Shown here piece by piece: positions 27,511 through 37,100 of a DNA stretch of 64,000 nt. The stretch spans positions 1 through 64,000 of the forward strand of contig JAQBXN010000035.1 of the NCBI GenBank assembly GCA_027625095.1, read 5' to 3'. The translations under genes were made by a program, and so were the position numbers. The first letter of the stretch is position 1; each line of letters opens with the position of its first letter. Source of the DNA: Planctomycetota bacterium (GTDB lineage: Bacteria > Planctomycetota > PUPC01 > JACPCR01). A model generated the notes under the pieces. It searched no databases and had not been told where the DNA came from. It saw nothing but the letters and a program-made list of their open reading frames with translations.

Positions 27511-29352
27511 CTACATAGAGGCCAGCCCCAACTCTGACAGCTTCGTTCCTGTCGGTACGCCTTCCAAGTCCCAACCACGCTCAGCGTAGTACTCGGGCAG
27601 CATTTTATCGAGATTGACGGTCACGCCTTTTGATGGGCCAGCTTTGTGTGCGTCCTTGAGCAGACGCTGTGGGAGGTTGTCGTCCGCTTTTGAAAGGCCG
27701 GCACGGAGATTCCATAAACGCTCGATGTTCCAGATCCGTTCACCGATTTTGGTGACGCGTTCGAGAGTAAAATCCTCGCCGGTTGCTGCGGCCAGCAGTG
27801 GGGTAAGGAAATTGATCCCAGCGCCTCCGGCCCCAGTGAAGAGGCAGATACCGGTGGCATCATGGGCGGTGGTACGGTTCTGTTCTTCGGCGACCCACTT
27901 GGCTTTGCCATCCGTTGTGTGCGGGTCGTAAGCCCCTGAGGTTTCGATGGCGGGCGTCCAGGCGCGCAGGTGGCACGCGCCCCGGTTGCTGGTGGCATAG
28001 GCCACGCCCATGCCCTGGAAGCCGCGAGGATCGTAGGCTGGAAACTCCTGGCCTTTGACGCCCATGAAGACGTCGGGCCGCTTGAATTTATCGCCGAGAA
28101 TTTTGCTACCCTCGGCCAGAACATCGCCGAAGCCCTCGCGATAGGCGGTCGCTTCTATCATACGGATGAGCGCTTCCGCGCTGCCGAAATTAAGTGGCAT
28201 TTCGACCATGGAATCATCAATAACCCCATCTTCATAAAGCTCCATGGCAGCGGCGAGAGTGGCGCCCATGGAAATCGGATCCATTCCAAGATCGTTGCAG
28301 AGCCAGTTGGCTTTGATAACGGCATCGATATCACCGACACCAGTATCCGCACCGAGAGCCCAGCCGGCTTCGTATTCGAAACCTTCACCCGCTTCCTTCC
28401 AGTTCCTTGGATGCATGTTCACCATGAATTTGTCATGGCCTTCGTCTGCAAGCTGGGTCACCCGGCCACAGGCGATCGTACAGCCAAAGCAGGCCTTGTT
28501 GGCCACAAGGCGCTGATCCTTGAGGCTGTTCCCGTTCAGGTTTTCGGCGTGTTCAAACTGCCCTTCCTTGAAATTACGGGTGGGCAGCCCGCCGAATTCG
28601 TTCACCAGATCCATGGTCGGTGCGGTACCCAGCTCGGTCAATCCCTGCCTGCCAGGGCTGTTCTTCAAAACGCCGTGCATTTCACCCAGGGCCTTCATGA
28701 ATTTACCCGGATTTGCAATCGTGACCCCTTTCGTCCCGCGAACGGCAATTGCCTTCAAATTCTTTGAGCCCATGACCGCGCCTACGCCCGAACGCCCGGC
28801 TGCGCGATGCTTGTCATTCATGATACAAGCGTACCGAACCAGGTTTTCGCCGGCCGGCCCAATGCAGGAGACGCGAGTGCCGGGCACACCGAGTTCGTCA
28901 CGGATCTTGTCTTCCGTGTAAGGAACGGTCTTTCCCCATACGTTTTTCGCGTCACGGATTTCTACGCGGTCGTTATGAATGGATATGTAAGAAGGCTTGG
29001 GCGCCTTTCCTTCAATGATCAGCAGGTCATAGCCGGCAAATCGGAGTTCCGGCCCCCAGAACCCACCGGAATTGGAGGTCGTAATCGCATTGGTGAGCGG
29101 CCCCTTGGTGACGACCATGTAGCGGGCGCCGCTGGAGACTGGCGTACCGGTCAGTGGGCCGGGCGCAAGGATTAACTTGTTCTCGGGGCTGAGAGGGTCT
29201 GCCTTGGGATCCATCTCTTCGTAAAGATATTTGGCAGCGAGACCGCGACCGCCGATAAAGCTATGAAGCCATTCGGACGGGATATCCTCCACCGTGCAGC
29301 GGCTTTCGGTGAGATTGATTCGTAGCAGCTTACCTGTCCAGCAATGAAGCAT
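27511..29352 (-). CDS. Aldehyde ferredoxin oxidoreductase family protein (tungsten/molybdopterin)
   Basis: 613 residues. The N-terminus (GKLLRINL, FIGGRGLAAKYLY, GPLTGTPVSSGARYMVVTKG) is typical of the AOR N-terminal domain. SGVGAVMGSKNLKAIAVRG is the pterin-binding segment. CFGCTIACGR (CxxCxxxC) and the later cysteine in HDATGICLF supply the [4Fe-4S] ligands. The enzyme oxidises aldehydes to carboxylates with ferredoxin, or acts in reverse. The length matches the family. No ferredoxin, MoaD or tungstate transporter gene is adjacent. Presence of this gene suggests anaerobic or microaerobic capability. A good ribosome site (AGGAAA) precedes the ATG. Confidence 0.93.
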   Translation of the reverse strand: MLHCWTGKLLRINLTESRCTVEDIPSEWLHSFIGGRGLAAKYLYEEMDPKADPLSPENKLILAPGPLTGTPVSSGARYMVVTKGPLTNAITTSNSGGFWGPELRFAGYDLLIIEGKAPKPSYISIHNDRVEIRDAKNVWGKTVPYTEDKIRDELGVPGTRVSCIGPAGENLVRYACIMNDKHRAAGRSGVGAVMGSKNLKAIAVRGTKGVTIANPGKFMKALGEMHGVLKNSPGRQGLTELGTAPTMDLVNEFGGLPTRNFKEGQFEHAENLNGNSLKDQRLVANKACFGCTIACGRVTQLADEGHDKFMVNMHPRNWKEAGEGFEYEAGWALGADTGVGDIDAVIKANWLCNDLGMDPISMGATLAAAMELYEDGVIDDSMVEMPLNFGSAEALIRMIEATAYREGFGDVLAEGSKILGDKFKRPDVFMGVKGQEFPAYDPRGFQGMGVAYATSNRGACHLRAWTPAIETSGAYDPHTTDGKAKWVAEEQNRTTAHDATGICLFTGAGGAGINFLTPLLAAATGEDFTLERVTKIGERIWNIERLWNLRAGLSKADDNLPQRLLKDAHKAGPSKGVTVNLDKMLPEYYAERGWDLEGVPTGTKLSELGLASM

Positions 29353-29534
29353 AGGAATTTCCTCTGTTTAGTCGTCAAGAGCAGCCTGCACTTTGTAGCC
29401 TTTCCTGGCCGCGGATCAAGTTGAAGAGGAAAGTGGCACTTTTTAGGTCTTTATTGACTAAGCAGATAGCGGAAATCATAATGCCCGATCCTTGGTGGCC
29501 AGCCGTGCAGCCCGTTTAAGACCGGAGATCTCCC

Positions 29535-30821
29535 GTGCCAGAATTGAAGCTCCAGACAGGAATTGAAACCATCGGAGGCGTTAAGTTCACGCGCCTTTCG
29601 CTCGCAGGCTTCATCAACTCGTCGACATTTCAGAATTTTCAGAAAACGCTGGATGTATTGCTCCAGGCACCACCCAAGGAGCTTGTGCTTGATTTTGCCG
29701 AGGTGCAATACATTAACTCGACCGGCATGAGCACTCTGGCCAATTATCGCAACGCTTTTCTGAAGGCCGGCACGGAAATGGTTGTTCTCAACCCCTCCGA
29801 TCCTGTCTATGGCATCATGTCCCTCATTGGCCTTCCGGAGATTCTCCCCATCTTCGGCAATGAAGATCTGCTCTTCAGCTATTTCCGCAGCGGCAAGGTG
29901 GGTGACCGCCGGACCGATATCGCCCAGGAAGAGACCCCGGAAGCCTGGAAACCCAAAGGTAAAGACGGCCCTGCGAACGCAAAGGAATTTGAGATGCTCA
30001 AGCCTGAGGACTCGACAGTCCTCATGGTCGTGCGGCAGCGGGATCGTTTTACCGAAATTACCCGCCGCCGGCTGATGGCCCCCAAGGGCCGCTTTGAGTT
30101 TGCCTTTAATTGCGATGAAGCACTCAATATGTTCGACCGGCTGAATCCGGACCTGGTGATTCTCGAGGATCAGCTCGAAGGGGCGGAGGATTTTCTCGCG
30201 ACCATAAAGGTGCAGAAGGGCAAGAGCATCACTCCGATCATCAAGGTCTATGACCCTGGCACGGATCTGGCCAAGCGCAAACAGTTTAAGATTTGGGAGG
30301 ATGCCTACCTGGTCGAGCCGTTCGAGATGGTCGAGCTCTTCACCTTATCTGAAGCCGAGCTCCGGCAGATACCGAAGAACCGGCAGATTTTACTGCATCT
30401 GACCCATTTTGAATTTCGCAGTTCGGCACTCGATGTTGAAAAATCCAAAGAACTGTCCAAGCAGTTGCTATCCGTTTCCGGCCTGAGCAAAACGGCTGCA
30501 ACAGAGACGCAGGCTGCCTTCACCGAGGCTGTGGACAACGGTGTTCTGCACGGGCACAAGGGTGATACCTCCAAGCAGATCGATGTCGTGGTGCTGATCG
30601 ATAATGACAAGATCCAGATAACGGTCGAAGATCAGGGCGCTGGTTTTGATTATCAGAAACACCTGAAGGCGGTGCGTGAATCTCCGAACCCCCTCGAAAA
30701 GCGCGTCTCCGGCCGAACTGGTGGGCTCGGCATTCACCTGATGACCCGCTGTACGGATCAATTGGAATACCTGGGTGCGGGCAATTGCGTGCGACTGACA
30801 AAATACCTTACAGCGGGGTAA
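29535..30821 (+). CDS. STAS / pseudo-receiver / RsbW-type ATPase fusion (anti-sigma antagonist and kinase in one chain)
   Basis: 428 residues, cytoplasmic. Residues 1-118 are a STAS domain of the RsbV type, with the phosphorylatable serine at 62 in YINSTGMSTL. Residues 160-275 look like a receiver, but the phospho-site aspartate is glutamate (E211 in PDLVILED), the lysine is E261 (LVEPFEM) and the threonine is lost. Residues 290-428 are a GHKL/RsbW ATPase, with N-box E331 and N335 (TEAVDNGVLHG), VEDQGAGFD and GGLGIHLM. In Bacillus RsbV and RsbW are separate partners that set sigma-B activity. Here antagonist and kinase are joined through a glutamate-bearing receiver. The partner sigma factor or target is not in view. 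Confidence 0.85.
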   Translation: MPELKLQTGIETIGGVKFTRLSLAGFINSSTFQNFQKTLDVLLQAPPKELVLDFAEVQYINSTGMSTLANYRNAFLKAGTEMVVLNPSDPVYGIMSLIGLPEILPIFGNEDLLFSYFRSGKVGDRRTDIAQEETPEAWKPKGKDGPANAKEFEMLKPEDSTVLMVVRQRDRFTEITRRRLMAPKGRFEFAFNCDEALNMFDRLNPDLVILEDQLEGAEDFLATIKVQKGKSITPIIKVYDPGTDLAKRKQFKIWEDAYLVEPFEMVELFTLSEAELRQIPKNRQILLHLTHFEFRSSALDVEKSKELSKQLLSVSGLSKTAATETQAAFTEAVDNGVLHGHKGDTSKQIDVVVLIDNDKIQITVEDQGAGFDYQKHLKAVRESPNPLEKRVSGRTGGLGIHLMTRCTDQLEYLGAGNCVRLTKYLTAG

Positions 30822-31015
30822 CGCGTGTGAGTGTTCAGCTCCCTGCCGATCTCACACTTTCTGAATTTCTCCTGAATGGAGCGGGGTAGCTATAGCTAAG
30901 TAGGTTTCAGAGGTCAGTCGTCAGGACAGAACCGATCTGAAACCTGGAAGCACGAACTATGAAATATCTCAAGAGTTCAGGATCGGTGACAAACACAGGT
31001 TAAACCCGCGACACC

Positions 31016-31071
31016 GAAACCTGAAACCTGAAACCTGAAACCTGAATCCTGAATCCTGAATCCTGAATCCA
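31016..31071 (+). repeat. Heptamer tandem array, GAAACCT x4 then GAATCCT x3 plus a variant unit
   Basis: Eight consecutive 7-base units lie 20 bases before the start of the nucleotide-sugar dehydrogenase gene. The first four read GAAACCT, the next three GAATCCT and the last GAATCCA. Seven-base spacing makes the array prone to slippage. A related pair of units lies at 2949-2976 and single copies such as TGAAACCTGG occur at 30939. It lies in the promoter or leader position. Confidence 0.8.
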
Positions 31072-31091
31072 CCGGGCTCAAAAAACCAGAT

Positions 31092-32405
31092 ATGTCCGCA
31101 CTAGAAACACTCGAACAACGCATCAAGGATAAATCCGCCCACCTCGGCGTCGTCGGTATGGGCTACGTTGGCCTGCCACTCGGTGTAGCTATGGCCAGTG
31201 CTGGTTTCCGAACCACTTGCATAGATGTCGATCCTCGCAGGGTGGAGCGCGTAAATCGGGGAGAATCTCACATTCAAGATATAACAAATGAAGTCCTCGC
31301 ACCGTTGGTGAAGAGCGGTCTTCTGGATGCGTCGACCGATCCGGCGATCATCGCCGAACTCGACGCGGTCAGCATCTGTGTGCCCACGCCGCTGCGGAAG
31401 ACAAAAGAGCCGGATATGACATTCATCGATAAAGCGGTGGACATGATCGCCAGGAATATGAAATCCGGCAGCCTGATCGTATTGGAGAGCACCACCTATC
31501 CCGGCACGACAGAGGAGGTGGCTTTGCATCGTCTGGAACAGGGCGGCTGGAAAGTGGGCAAAGATTTTTACCTGGCCTTCTCCCCCGAACGCATCGATCC
31601 GGGCAATAAGACCTACACCGTCGTAAACACGCCCAAAATCGTCGGAGGCATCACCGACCGCTGTACTGAAGTGGCCACGATTTACTATGAACAGTTCATT
31701 GATAGGGTTGTCCGGGTCTCCAGTGCCCGCACGGCCGAGATGGTGAAGCTGCTGGAGAACACCTTTCGCGCGGTCAACATCGGTTTGGTGAACGAGCTCG
31801 CCCTTATGTGTGATCGCATGGATATCGACGTCTGGGAAATCGTCGATGCCGCGGCCACCAAGCCCTTCGGATTCATGCCGTTCTATCCCGGCCCCGGTCT
31901 GGGCGGACACTGTCTGCCCGTGGATCCGCACTACCTTTCATGGAAAGCCAAGACCTACGAGTTTTATGCACGCTTCATCGAGCTTGCGAGCGAAATCAAC
32001 AGTTCGATGCCGGAGTATGTCTTCCAGAAAATCTCGAAGGGGCTCAACCAGCAGAAAAAGTGCATCAATGGCTCGAAGATTCTCGTGCTCGGAGTTTCCT
32101 ACAAACGTGACGTCGGTGACATTCGCGAGTCGCCCGCACTCGACGTGATGGAACTCCTGCGCCGGGCGGGGGCCGACCTCTCCTATCATGATCCTTATGT
32201 AGATCAATTGGCCATTGGGTCGCTGCAATTGAGTTCTTGTTCCCTGGACAGTCGCGCAGTAAGCAGCGCTGACTGCGTGGCAATCATGACCGATCACACC
32301 TCTTTCGATATGTCCTCAATCGCGGCCGGGGCGACTCTGATTATTGATACCAGAAACGCAACCAAGAATGTTGGAGGGGACCGGGGTCATATCGTCAAGC
32401 TCTAG
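31092..32405 (+). CDS. Nucleotide-sugar 6-dehydrogenase (UDP-N-acetylglucosamine dehydrogenase type, WbpA/WecC-like)
   Basis: 437 residues. GVVGMGYVGLPLG (19-31) is the NAD-binding motif, and ESTTYPGTTEEV and FSPERIDPGNK are the standard family segments. KLLENTFRAVNIGLVNEL gives the catalytic lysine and asparagine. GPGLGGHCLPVDPHYLSWKA contains catalytic cysteine 274. SYKRDVGDIRESPALDVM starts the C-terminal UDP-binding domain. The enzyme oxidises C6 of a UDP-N-acetylhexosamine to the uronic acid with two NAD, for surface polysaccharides. The WbpA class is favoured over UDP-glucose dehydrogenase because of the FSPERIDPGN segment. No polysaccharide cluster surrounds it. Confidence 0.93.
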   Translation: MSALETLEQRIKDKSAHLGVVGMGYVGLPLGVAMASAGFRTTCIDVDPRRVERVNRGESHIQDITNEVLAPLVKSGLLDASTDPAIIAELDAVSICVPTPLRKTKEPDMTFIDKAVDMIARNMKSGSLIVLESTTYPGTTEEVALHRLEQGGWKVGKDFYLAFSPERIDPGNKTYTVVNTPKIVGGITDRCTEVATIYYEQFIDRVVRVSSARTAEMVKLLENTFRAVNIGLVNELALMCDRMDIDVWEIVDAAATKPFGFMPFYPGPGLGGHCLPVDPHYLSWKAKTYEFYARFIELASEINSSMPEYVFQKISKGLNQQKKCINGSKILVLGVSYKRDVGDIRESPALDVMELLRRAGADLSYHDPYVDQLAIGSLQLSSCSLDSRAVSSADCVAIMTDHTSFDMSSIAAGATLIIDTRNATKNVGGDRGHIVKL

Positions 32406-32480
32406 GCCCGACCTGCCCAGCGTCATCGGGTGCTGAGGGGGAGGGCTTGATGTGGCGGACGCGGCATGATGCAGGTTGAG

Positions 32481-33272
32481 TTAGTCGATAAATCTGTTCC
32501 CCAGACGAGCTTCGGCAATCCGTGGATCGACGAAAACGTTATCATGGATACCGAAAAGTTCTCCGGGAAGCATGGCCTCCTCAGGACCGGATTCTGCACT
32601 TGCCGTGGGTTCGTGACTGTAGCTTGAGAACTCCAGGATTACGGCCCCTTTATCTCCAGCAGTAAATGCATGGTTTGTGCTTCTCGGCATCCAGACCACT
32701 TCATCTCCGGCCGAAATCGGCATGTGGAAAGGCGTCAAATCGTGGTAAAAATGCTCTCTCCCTGGAGGCAAAACAATACCAGAATCTTCCAGTCGTCGAT
32801 CTCCAGGAAGATGCGAGGCCATCTGAATGAATCCAGATTTTGTTTCTTTTTTATTAAGTTCTGCATAGTCTGACTCTGTCCAATCCATGGAATAAGCCAG
32901 ATGCATGGTGCCATGCATGACGAGATAGCATTCAGTCTTTCTTGGATGTTTATGGACGCAACAGAATTGCCCCTTTTCAACAACCATCACCTTCACACAA
33001 AGCCCGCCCAGACCAATGGATTTCAGCCACGCCTTAGGAAATCCTGACATACCAAAAATATTAAGAAGCTGAAAGATGGCGAATCTTTCATAAGCGCTCT
33101 TCTGTTGGCTTTTGGGATCGTTGATGTCCTCATAGTCATCGAAAACTAGGCCCGTGTTGTCGTTTACATAACGACTGAAATCGATGTGTGGGAGACCTTT
33201 TTGAGCAAGCCCACAGACTCGTTTCATCCAAGCTTTGTAAGCACTCCGAGTAATACCGTCTTTCTGTCCCAT
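32481..33272 (-). CDS. Cupin-fold sugar-isomerase-like protein (D-lyxose isomerase type)
   Basis: 263 residues, cytoplasmic. The first cupin motif is complete: GQFCCVHKHPRKTECYLVMHG follows G-x5-HxH-x4-E-x6-G and provides metal ligands. The second, GDEVVWMPRSTNHAF, keeps the histidine. The layout, with an N-terminal helical part and HKHPRKTE, is like D-lyxose ketol-isomerases, which interconvert D-lyxose and D-xylulose or D-mannose and D-fructose. A sugar isomerase is an inference; other cupin enzymes remain possible. It is transcribed toward the convergent dehydrogenase gene. Confidence 0.65.
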   Translation of the reverse strand: MGQKDGITRSAYKAWMKRVCGLAQKGLPHIDFSRYVNDNTGLVFDDYEDINDPKSQQKSAYERFAIFQLLNIFGMSGFPKAWLKSIGLGGLCVKVMVVEKGQFCCVHKHPRKTECYLVMHGTMHLAYSMDWTESDYAELNKKETKSGFIQMASHLPGDRRLEDSGIVLPPGREHFYHDLTPFHMPISAGDEVVWMPRSTNHAFTAGDKGAVILEFSSYSHEPTASAESGPEEAMLPGELFGIHDNVFVDPRIAEARLGNRFID

Positions 33273-34136
33273 CTAATCTCCTCCTCCCCTTACGGGATCT
33301 CAAGTAACGAAACTTCAAAACACCTGCTCCAAGCAGGGGCTCCATCTTGCATTCTTTGTCCGACCTTCTTGGTGAAGAAAATGTTTCTTCGGCCAACGTT
33401 TGGCCTCATTGCACCGATGTTCTGTCCGCTTCCTTTCCAACAGAGCACGCTCTCGACATTCCATCGTTTGCAGCGCGGGCAGCCAAGGCTGGCGTGAAGG
33501 ATAACGGTCTGATCCGTAACTCCCAAATCATTCCCGAATTCCGAAGCCGTTAGCCCATAACGACGCCTCTCAAGAGATGAAACAGAGCGAAGGCGCGTTA
33601 TGTTTTCTTTGGGTATCACTTCACTCCGAAGGCGAAGAGCCTTGCTCCTCGCGTCAAGTGCAAGACAATTCGAGCCAGTTGACCAGCGAACATACTCAGA
33701 TCGCCTCCGCTGAAATGAATCGGCAATTCAAGGGCATCCGTTGCAAAAAAACAGGCAGATCTGGCTGATACGAAGATAAAAATCCCGTGCGGATGAACTG
33801 TTCCAAGTGGCAACTTAGTCGTGTCAACTCTCTCTTGATAATACATCGCACGGGAGACATAAGTTGAATAAGGATTCCATCGGCCAGGCTCCCCAGTCGG
33901 TGCTGGGTCATAGGCGCGGTATAGGGTTTCCAGCGCCTGGTCTTTAGCTTCACCCTCGCCATTGGCGAGTTGCTCGCCACCCACGACCGTGCGCTCCAGG
34001 AACTGGAATAAAAGAGCGAAAGCAGAACCCCAGAAAGGCTGGAAATTCTTCGTCCCGGATATCAATACGGACTGCCCGAGGATTCCTGAATTCAAGGTTT
34101 AAGCAGCCTCAGAGCTCAGCGATAAGATCTAAAATT
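33273..34136. other. Stretch with only unrecognised frames
   Basis: About 860 bases between the cupin gene and the terminator of the phosphoesterase gene. Two overlapping minus-strand frames (33616-34095, 159 residues, and 33290-33619, 109 residues, sharing an ATGA) are the longest, but composition and motif content do not look like a known protein. The second has HASLGCPRCKRWN, a short CxxC. It may be decayed sequence or a small novel gene pair. Confidence 0.35.
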
Positions 34137-34170
34137 GAAAGGCCGGCTCATTGAGCCGACCTTTATTAAT
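34137..34170 (-). terminator. Rho-independent terminator of the phosphoesterase gene
   Basis: On the minus strand AAAGGTCGGCTCA and TGAGCCGGCCTTT form a near-perfect hairpin, followed by a T-containing tail (CAATTTTAG). It begins 26 bases beyond the stop codon at 34197. Confidence 0.75.
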
Positions 34171-34196
34171 TTAATCTATATTCGCAGAAGAAGTGC

Positions 34197-37100
34197 CTAC
34201 TCAGCAACCACGGCCCGTCCGAAGAATTGCGGAGCGTGATTGGATTTCTTGTTAGTGTGCGACCACTGACTAAGTTCTTTGTGGATTGGATTATTGCGGC
34301 AGATGTTGAAGCGGAGCACATCCCCCTTTTTGAGCGGTGGGCCGAGCATGTCCAGTGGGATCAAAGCCTCAACAACCCAGTTGTCATCACCGATCTTCAC
34401 GGCTGAAGTGATCTTCGCGTTCCAGGCAATGGAAGCGGGTGTCCAACCGTCCTTTGAATCGTAAATACCGTTCGCGGCGCTGACGATCACCTGGTAGTAG
34501 TCTTTCACTCCCTCCCTTTGGATGAAGATCTCGTCGCAGTCGTCCTGCCAGACATCTCCGTCACGCGGCCTGGGCATGATCTTCATTTTATTCATCTCCG
34601 ATTCGTGATTGATGATCGCAACATACAAATGGTTCTGATGCAGGCCGACGAAGAACTCCGTGGGGTTCTTGCTCATTCCGCTTCCGTTGTATTCGATCAT
34701 GCCTTCGTTCGGCTTCATCCCGCCTTCTTTTACCTCCGTCAGAAGGCCGTCGATTTGGGGCGCCGACTTCATACTCTGAATGGTCGTATTCCGGTAGGGC
34801 GGTATCACCAGGCTCGCGACACCTGCGGAGGTCAACTCTTTCGTCTTGAAAGTAAGTTGGGGGGTAGCGATTGGAAAGAGTTGATCGGTCTGAATCTTAA
34901 AGGTTGCAATTGCAGTTGTATTAGGCTGCAGCTCAATTTCCTGCTCGGCCGGCTCAACTTTCCAGGAGGTCCCTTTCGTTGACCAGACGATGTTGGCCAA
35001 AACACCCTTCACTGGGATGCCCGGGATTTTCAATTCAGCCTCTGTCGTGCCATCTGCACTCGGCTCGCTCATTTTTATTTCAACGGCCAGTGACTTGAAG
35101 TTAACGAACCAAGGCAACTGTTTCGGATTGGCGAGAGGAACTGCTTTCACCTCTCCGCGCTTGACGATTCGAAAGCGGTCGCGGCGTCTGCCCTGGCTGT
35201 TGACCATGATGCCGGTCAACGTATCGCCGTCGACATCAATGATCACAGAGCCGTGCTCAAGCACAACGCTCTTCATTACCGGCATCGTCCCTCTTCGGGT
35301 GAGACCTGTTCCGCCGTTTCCGGTGACGATTTGTATCGTGCCTTCATTCGAGTTCAGCCCTTCGCTCTTGCGATAGGTGGATCTGCCATCGTCAAGGATG
35401 ACTTTTTCGGCCACAGTCGGCGTGTCGTAGGCGCCATCCATCAACATCGAGCGTTCGTAAATGTGCGAGTGGCCAGTCAGGACGAGGTCGACGCCCACCG
35501 ATTCAAGTATGGGCATAATGTGCTGGCGCATCTCGATAAGTTCCTCCTCGATGTCACTGTCATGCGAGCCCTTGGTGTAAGGTGGATGATGGAAATATGC
35601 GATGAGCCAGTCGGCCTTTGCATTATCGAGGTCGGCTTCGAGCCATTTGGCCATATCGCCAGTAGGCAGGCGATCCAGGTCGTATGAGTCGAGACAAACG
35701 AAGTGGGCGTTGGCGTAATCAAACGAAAAGTAGGCTTCGGTTCCCGACGCGACCCCTCCCACTTGGCCCTCAGTGGGGAGCACATAACAATCATAATATG
35801 GGCCCTTTGAAGTCTCACCTTTGGAGGTCTTTCCTTCGTGATTTCCCATCGTTGGCCAGCAGACGGTATTGCGCAACGTGGTCTGGTACGGTGTGAAAAA
35901 GTGATGTTGGAATTCCCAGTCCGTCCCTCTGCTGTAAGCCATGTCCCCGACATGCATATAAAAATCGAGTGGACGCCGCCCGACGTATTTCCGCATGGCG
36001 TTGTGGACGTCCGCCTGCGGCTGGCCTCCGGTGCCCGAATCTCCCACTACCCAGAAGCGAAAGGGCTTTTTACTTCCGGCAGGAGGCGATGTCGTGAAGA
36101 AAAAATCCTTGCCCGGACCGGCGATAGCGCGGTCGCCGGAGTAGACGGCATAAAAGTACTTCGTGCCTGGAACTAGATTGGTCAGGCGAGCTTCGAACTG
36201 GCGTGTGCCTTCACGTGCGCTGTGAAGGCGGAGCGTTTCGTCTTCAGTCTCTGTGGTTTTGAGCAGAATGTCCTTGGCGGAAACCGTGCGAAAGAGCTGA
36301 TCGGGCGCAGACCCATACCGGACAGTCGGGGGCTCTGAGTAGGCGGTGCGCCAGACAATCGTCATGGAGTCCGGAGTGCCCATTGCCAGGTATGGGCCAC
36401 GAAGGTAACGCCGGTCGAATTGAAAGATCTCTTCACCTGGCGCCGCTTCGGCCTTCACGGTGACCAGAAGTGGTTCGGTGATATCGACCTGATCTGTCTG
36501 AACGCGAAGGATGTTTTTCTCGGGCCACATGTTGTCCTTTATCCATCGATGTCCGTCCGCATGGATGTAGAGCACAGGCTTTCCAAATAGTTTTGCTGCC
36601 GCACGAAACGGCTCGAAGAAAGTATTGTGCGCAGCCTGAGGTGACGCCTGGGCGAAGACCACCGCGGCCCTCACAACATTCCCATGCCGTTGAAAATTCC
36701 CCTGAACCCACTCCGCGTTCTGGGGCAGTCGGGCGTCCCACTCCGCCTGGTCGTGGATACGGCCGCCGGGCAGATTGATGCCGATGAAAAGAACGCCTTT
36801 CCTTTGAAAGGCAAAATTCTCCGGCCGGATGGATTGCTGCTCGACGCCATAAATCCTGGAGTAAGGCGGCTTGACCAGCCGTCCCTTCAGCCAGTGGTCG
36901 TGAAAGTTCATGAAGTATCTATTCCAATATTTCCAGGCGAGATCCGGGTCGTTCTTATCGTTCCACTCGTTGTCGCCGACGACAATAAACGTCGGCATGT
37001 GCAGTTGTTTCAGAATACCGGCAACGCGGGAATACCGGTCTTCCGTGCCGGGGGGCCCGCCGGACATAATGTCGCCAAGGTGCACCATGAATTCACTTTG

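Noticed and set aside
31101-31931. 276-residue minus-strand frame as a gene
   Set aside because: It is antisense to the nucleotide-sugar dehydrogenase and has no motifs.
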